Assembly (NCBI GenBank): GCA_964613095.1
Contig: CAZTFX010000057.1
Location: forward strand, 1 to 14,484
Source: RGIG4576 sp964613095
Lineage (GTDB): Bacteria > Bacteroidota > Bacteroidia > Bacteroidales > Muribaculaceae
Reading direction: 5' to 3'
Length of the DNA: 14,484 nucleotides
Of the stretch, positions 14,217 through 14,484 are shown piece after piece. A program made the position numbers and the translations under genes. Within the stretch, counting starts at the first letter, position 1. Each line of letters begins with the position of its first letter. The notes under the pieces are model-generated. The model ran no database searches. It saw nothing but the letters and a program-made list of their open reading frames with translations, and was not told the DNA's origin.

Positions 14217-14484
14217 ATGAGATTAATTATCCAACCAAATGCCGCAAGCATTGCAGAATGGGCTGCAAACTATGTGGCAAATGAAATCAACAAGGCAAAT
14301 CCTACTCCGGAAAAGCCATTTGTTCTAGGTTGCCCAACAGGAAGTTCTCCTCTTGGCATGTACAAGAAACTTATCGAGCTTAACAAAGCCAGTAAAGTAT
14401 CTTTTGCAAATGTTGTAACTTTCAACATGGACGAATACTTCAACCTACCGGAAGAACATCCGGAAATCTACCACTCTTTCATGT
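14217..14484 (+). CDS. nagB: Glucosamine-6-phosphate deaminase NagB (5' part)
   Basis: NagB converts glucosamine-6-phosphate to fructose-6-phosphate and ammonia, linking amino-sugar use to glycolysis. Only the first 89 residues are in the window; the gene runs off the right edge without a stop. The start MRLIIQPNAASIAEWAA matches the family N-terminus. GCPTGSSPLGMYKKL (38-52) is the phosphate-binding loop. TFNMDEY (68-74) carries the catalytic Asp at position 72, the same number as in E. coli NagB, and PEEHPEIYHSFM follows as expected. The promoter element at 14144-14151 and the hairpin behind xth suggest it is transcribed independently of xth. The translated region has no frameshift. Start context is A-rich with no strong ribosome binding site, as usual in this phylum. 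Confidence 0.95.
   Translation, partial: MRLIIQPNAASIAEWAANYVANEINKANPTPEKPFVLGCPTGSSPLGMYKKLIELNKASKVSFANVVTFNMDEYFNLPEEHPEIYHSFM

Overview
The window reads as a chromosomal stretch of a low-GC, Gram-negative member of the Bacteroidales (phylum Bacteroidota), probably a gut anaerobe; the genus cannot be settled from sequence alone. Three things support this. Nearly every plausible transcription start carries the phylum-specific -7 element TAnnTTTG, several with a -33 TTTG 18-21 bases upstream. Genes lack strong Shine-Dalgarno sequences and mostly have A-rich leaders. The gene set (lpxB, an LpxL-type acyltransferase, fabI, an AspT/YidE transporter, lipoproteins with short Cys-type signals) fits an outer-membrane-bearing Bacteroidales cell.

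Layout. 1-105: no gene recognised. 106-2039 (minus): small Ala/Asp/Thr/Val-repeat lipoprotein, terminator, lpxB, then a low-molecular-weight protein-tyrosine phosphatase. 2261-3922 (minus): long-chain acyl-CoA synthetase with its own terminator, a clean promoter and a perfect 9+1+9 palindrome in its leader. 4123-8167 (plus): a tight four-gene operon, mtaB (tRNA ms2t6A formation), an LpxL-type acyltransferase, a family 2 glycosyltransferase and surE. 8220-8822 (minus): a HigBA-like toxin-antitoxin module whose toxin is broken by a one-base frameshift while the HTH antitoxin is intact. 8915-11349 (minus): AspT/YidE-type transporter followed by a NodB-fold lipoprotein with altered catalytic motifs. 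11524-12384 (minus): fabI, ended by a long hairpin. 12671-14077 (plus): HAD phosphatase and exonuclease III. 14217-end (plus): 5' part of nagB.

How the genes fit together. Much of the window serves the cell envelope and its lipid supply: FabI completes fatty-acid elongation, the acyl-CoA synthetase activates free fatty acids, LpxB makes the lipid A disaccharide, the LpxL-like enzyme acylates lipid A or a related lipid, and the GT2 enzyme probably adds sugar to a surface glycan. NagB links amino-sugar catabolism to the same hexosamine pool. MtaB, SurE and Xth are housekeeping enzymes for tRNA, nucleotides and DNA repair. I see no tRNA or rRNA gene, CRISPR array, transposase or phage gene. The signals most worth a second look are the decayed toxin with its surviving antitoxin, the operator-like palindrome at the acyl-CoA synthetase, the altered NodB motifs, and the shared bases just after the -7 element at three promoters. 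I found no convincing new multi-gene system.
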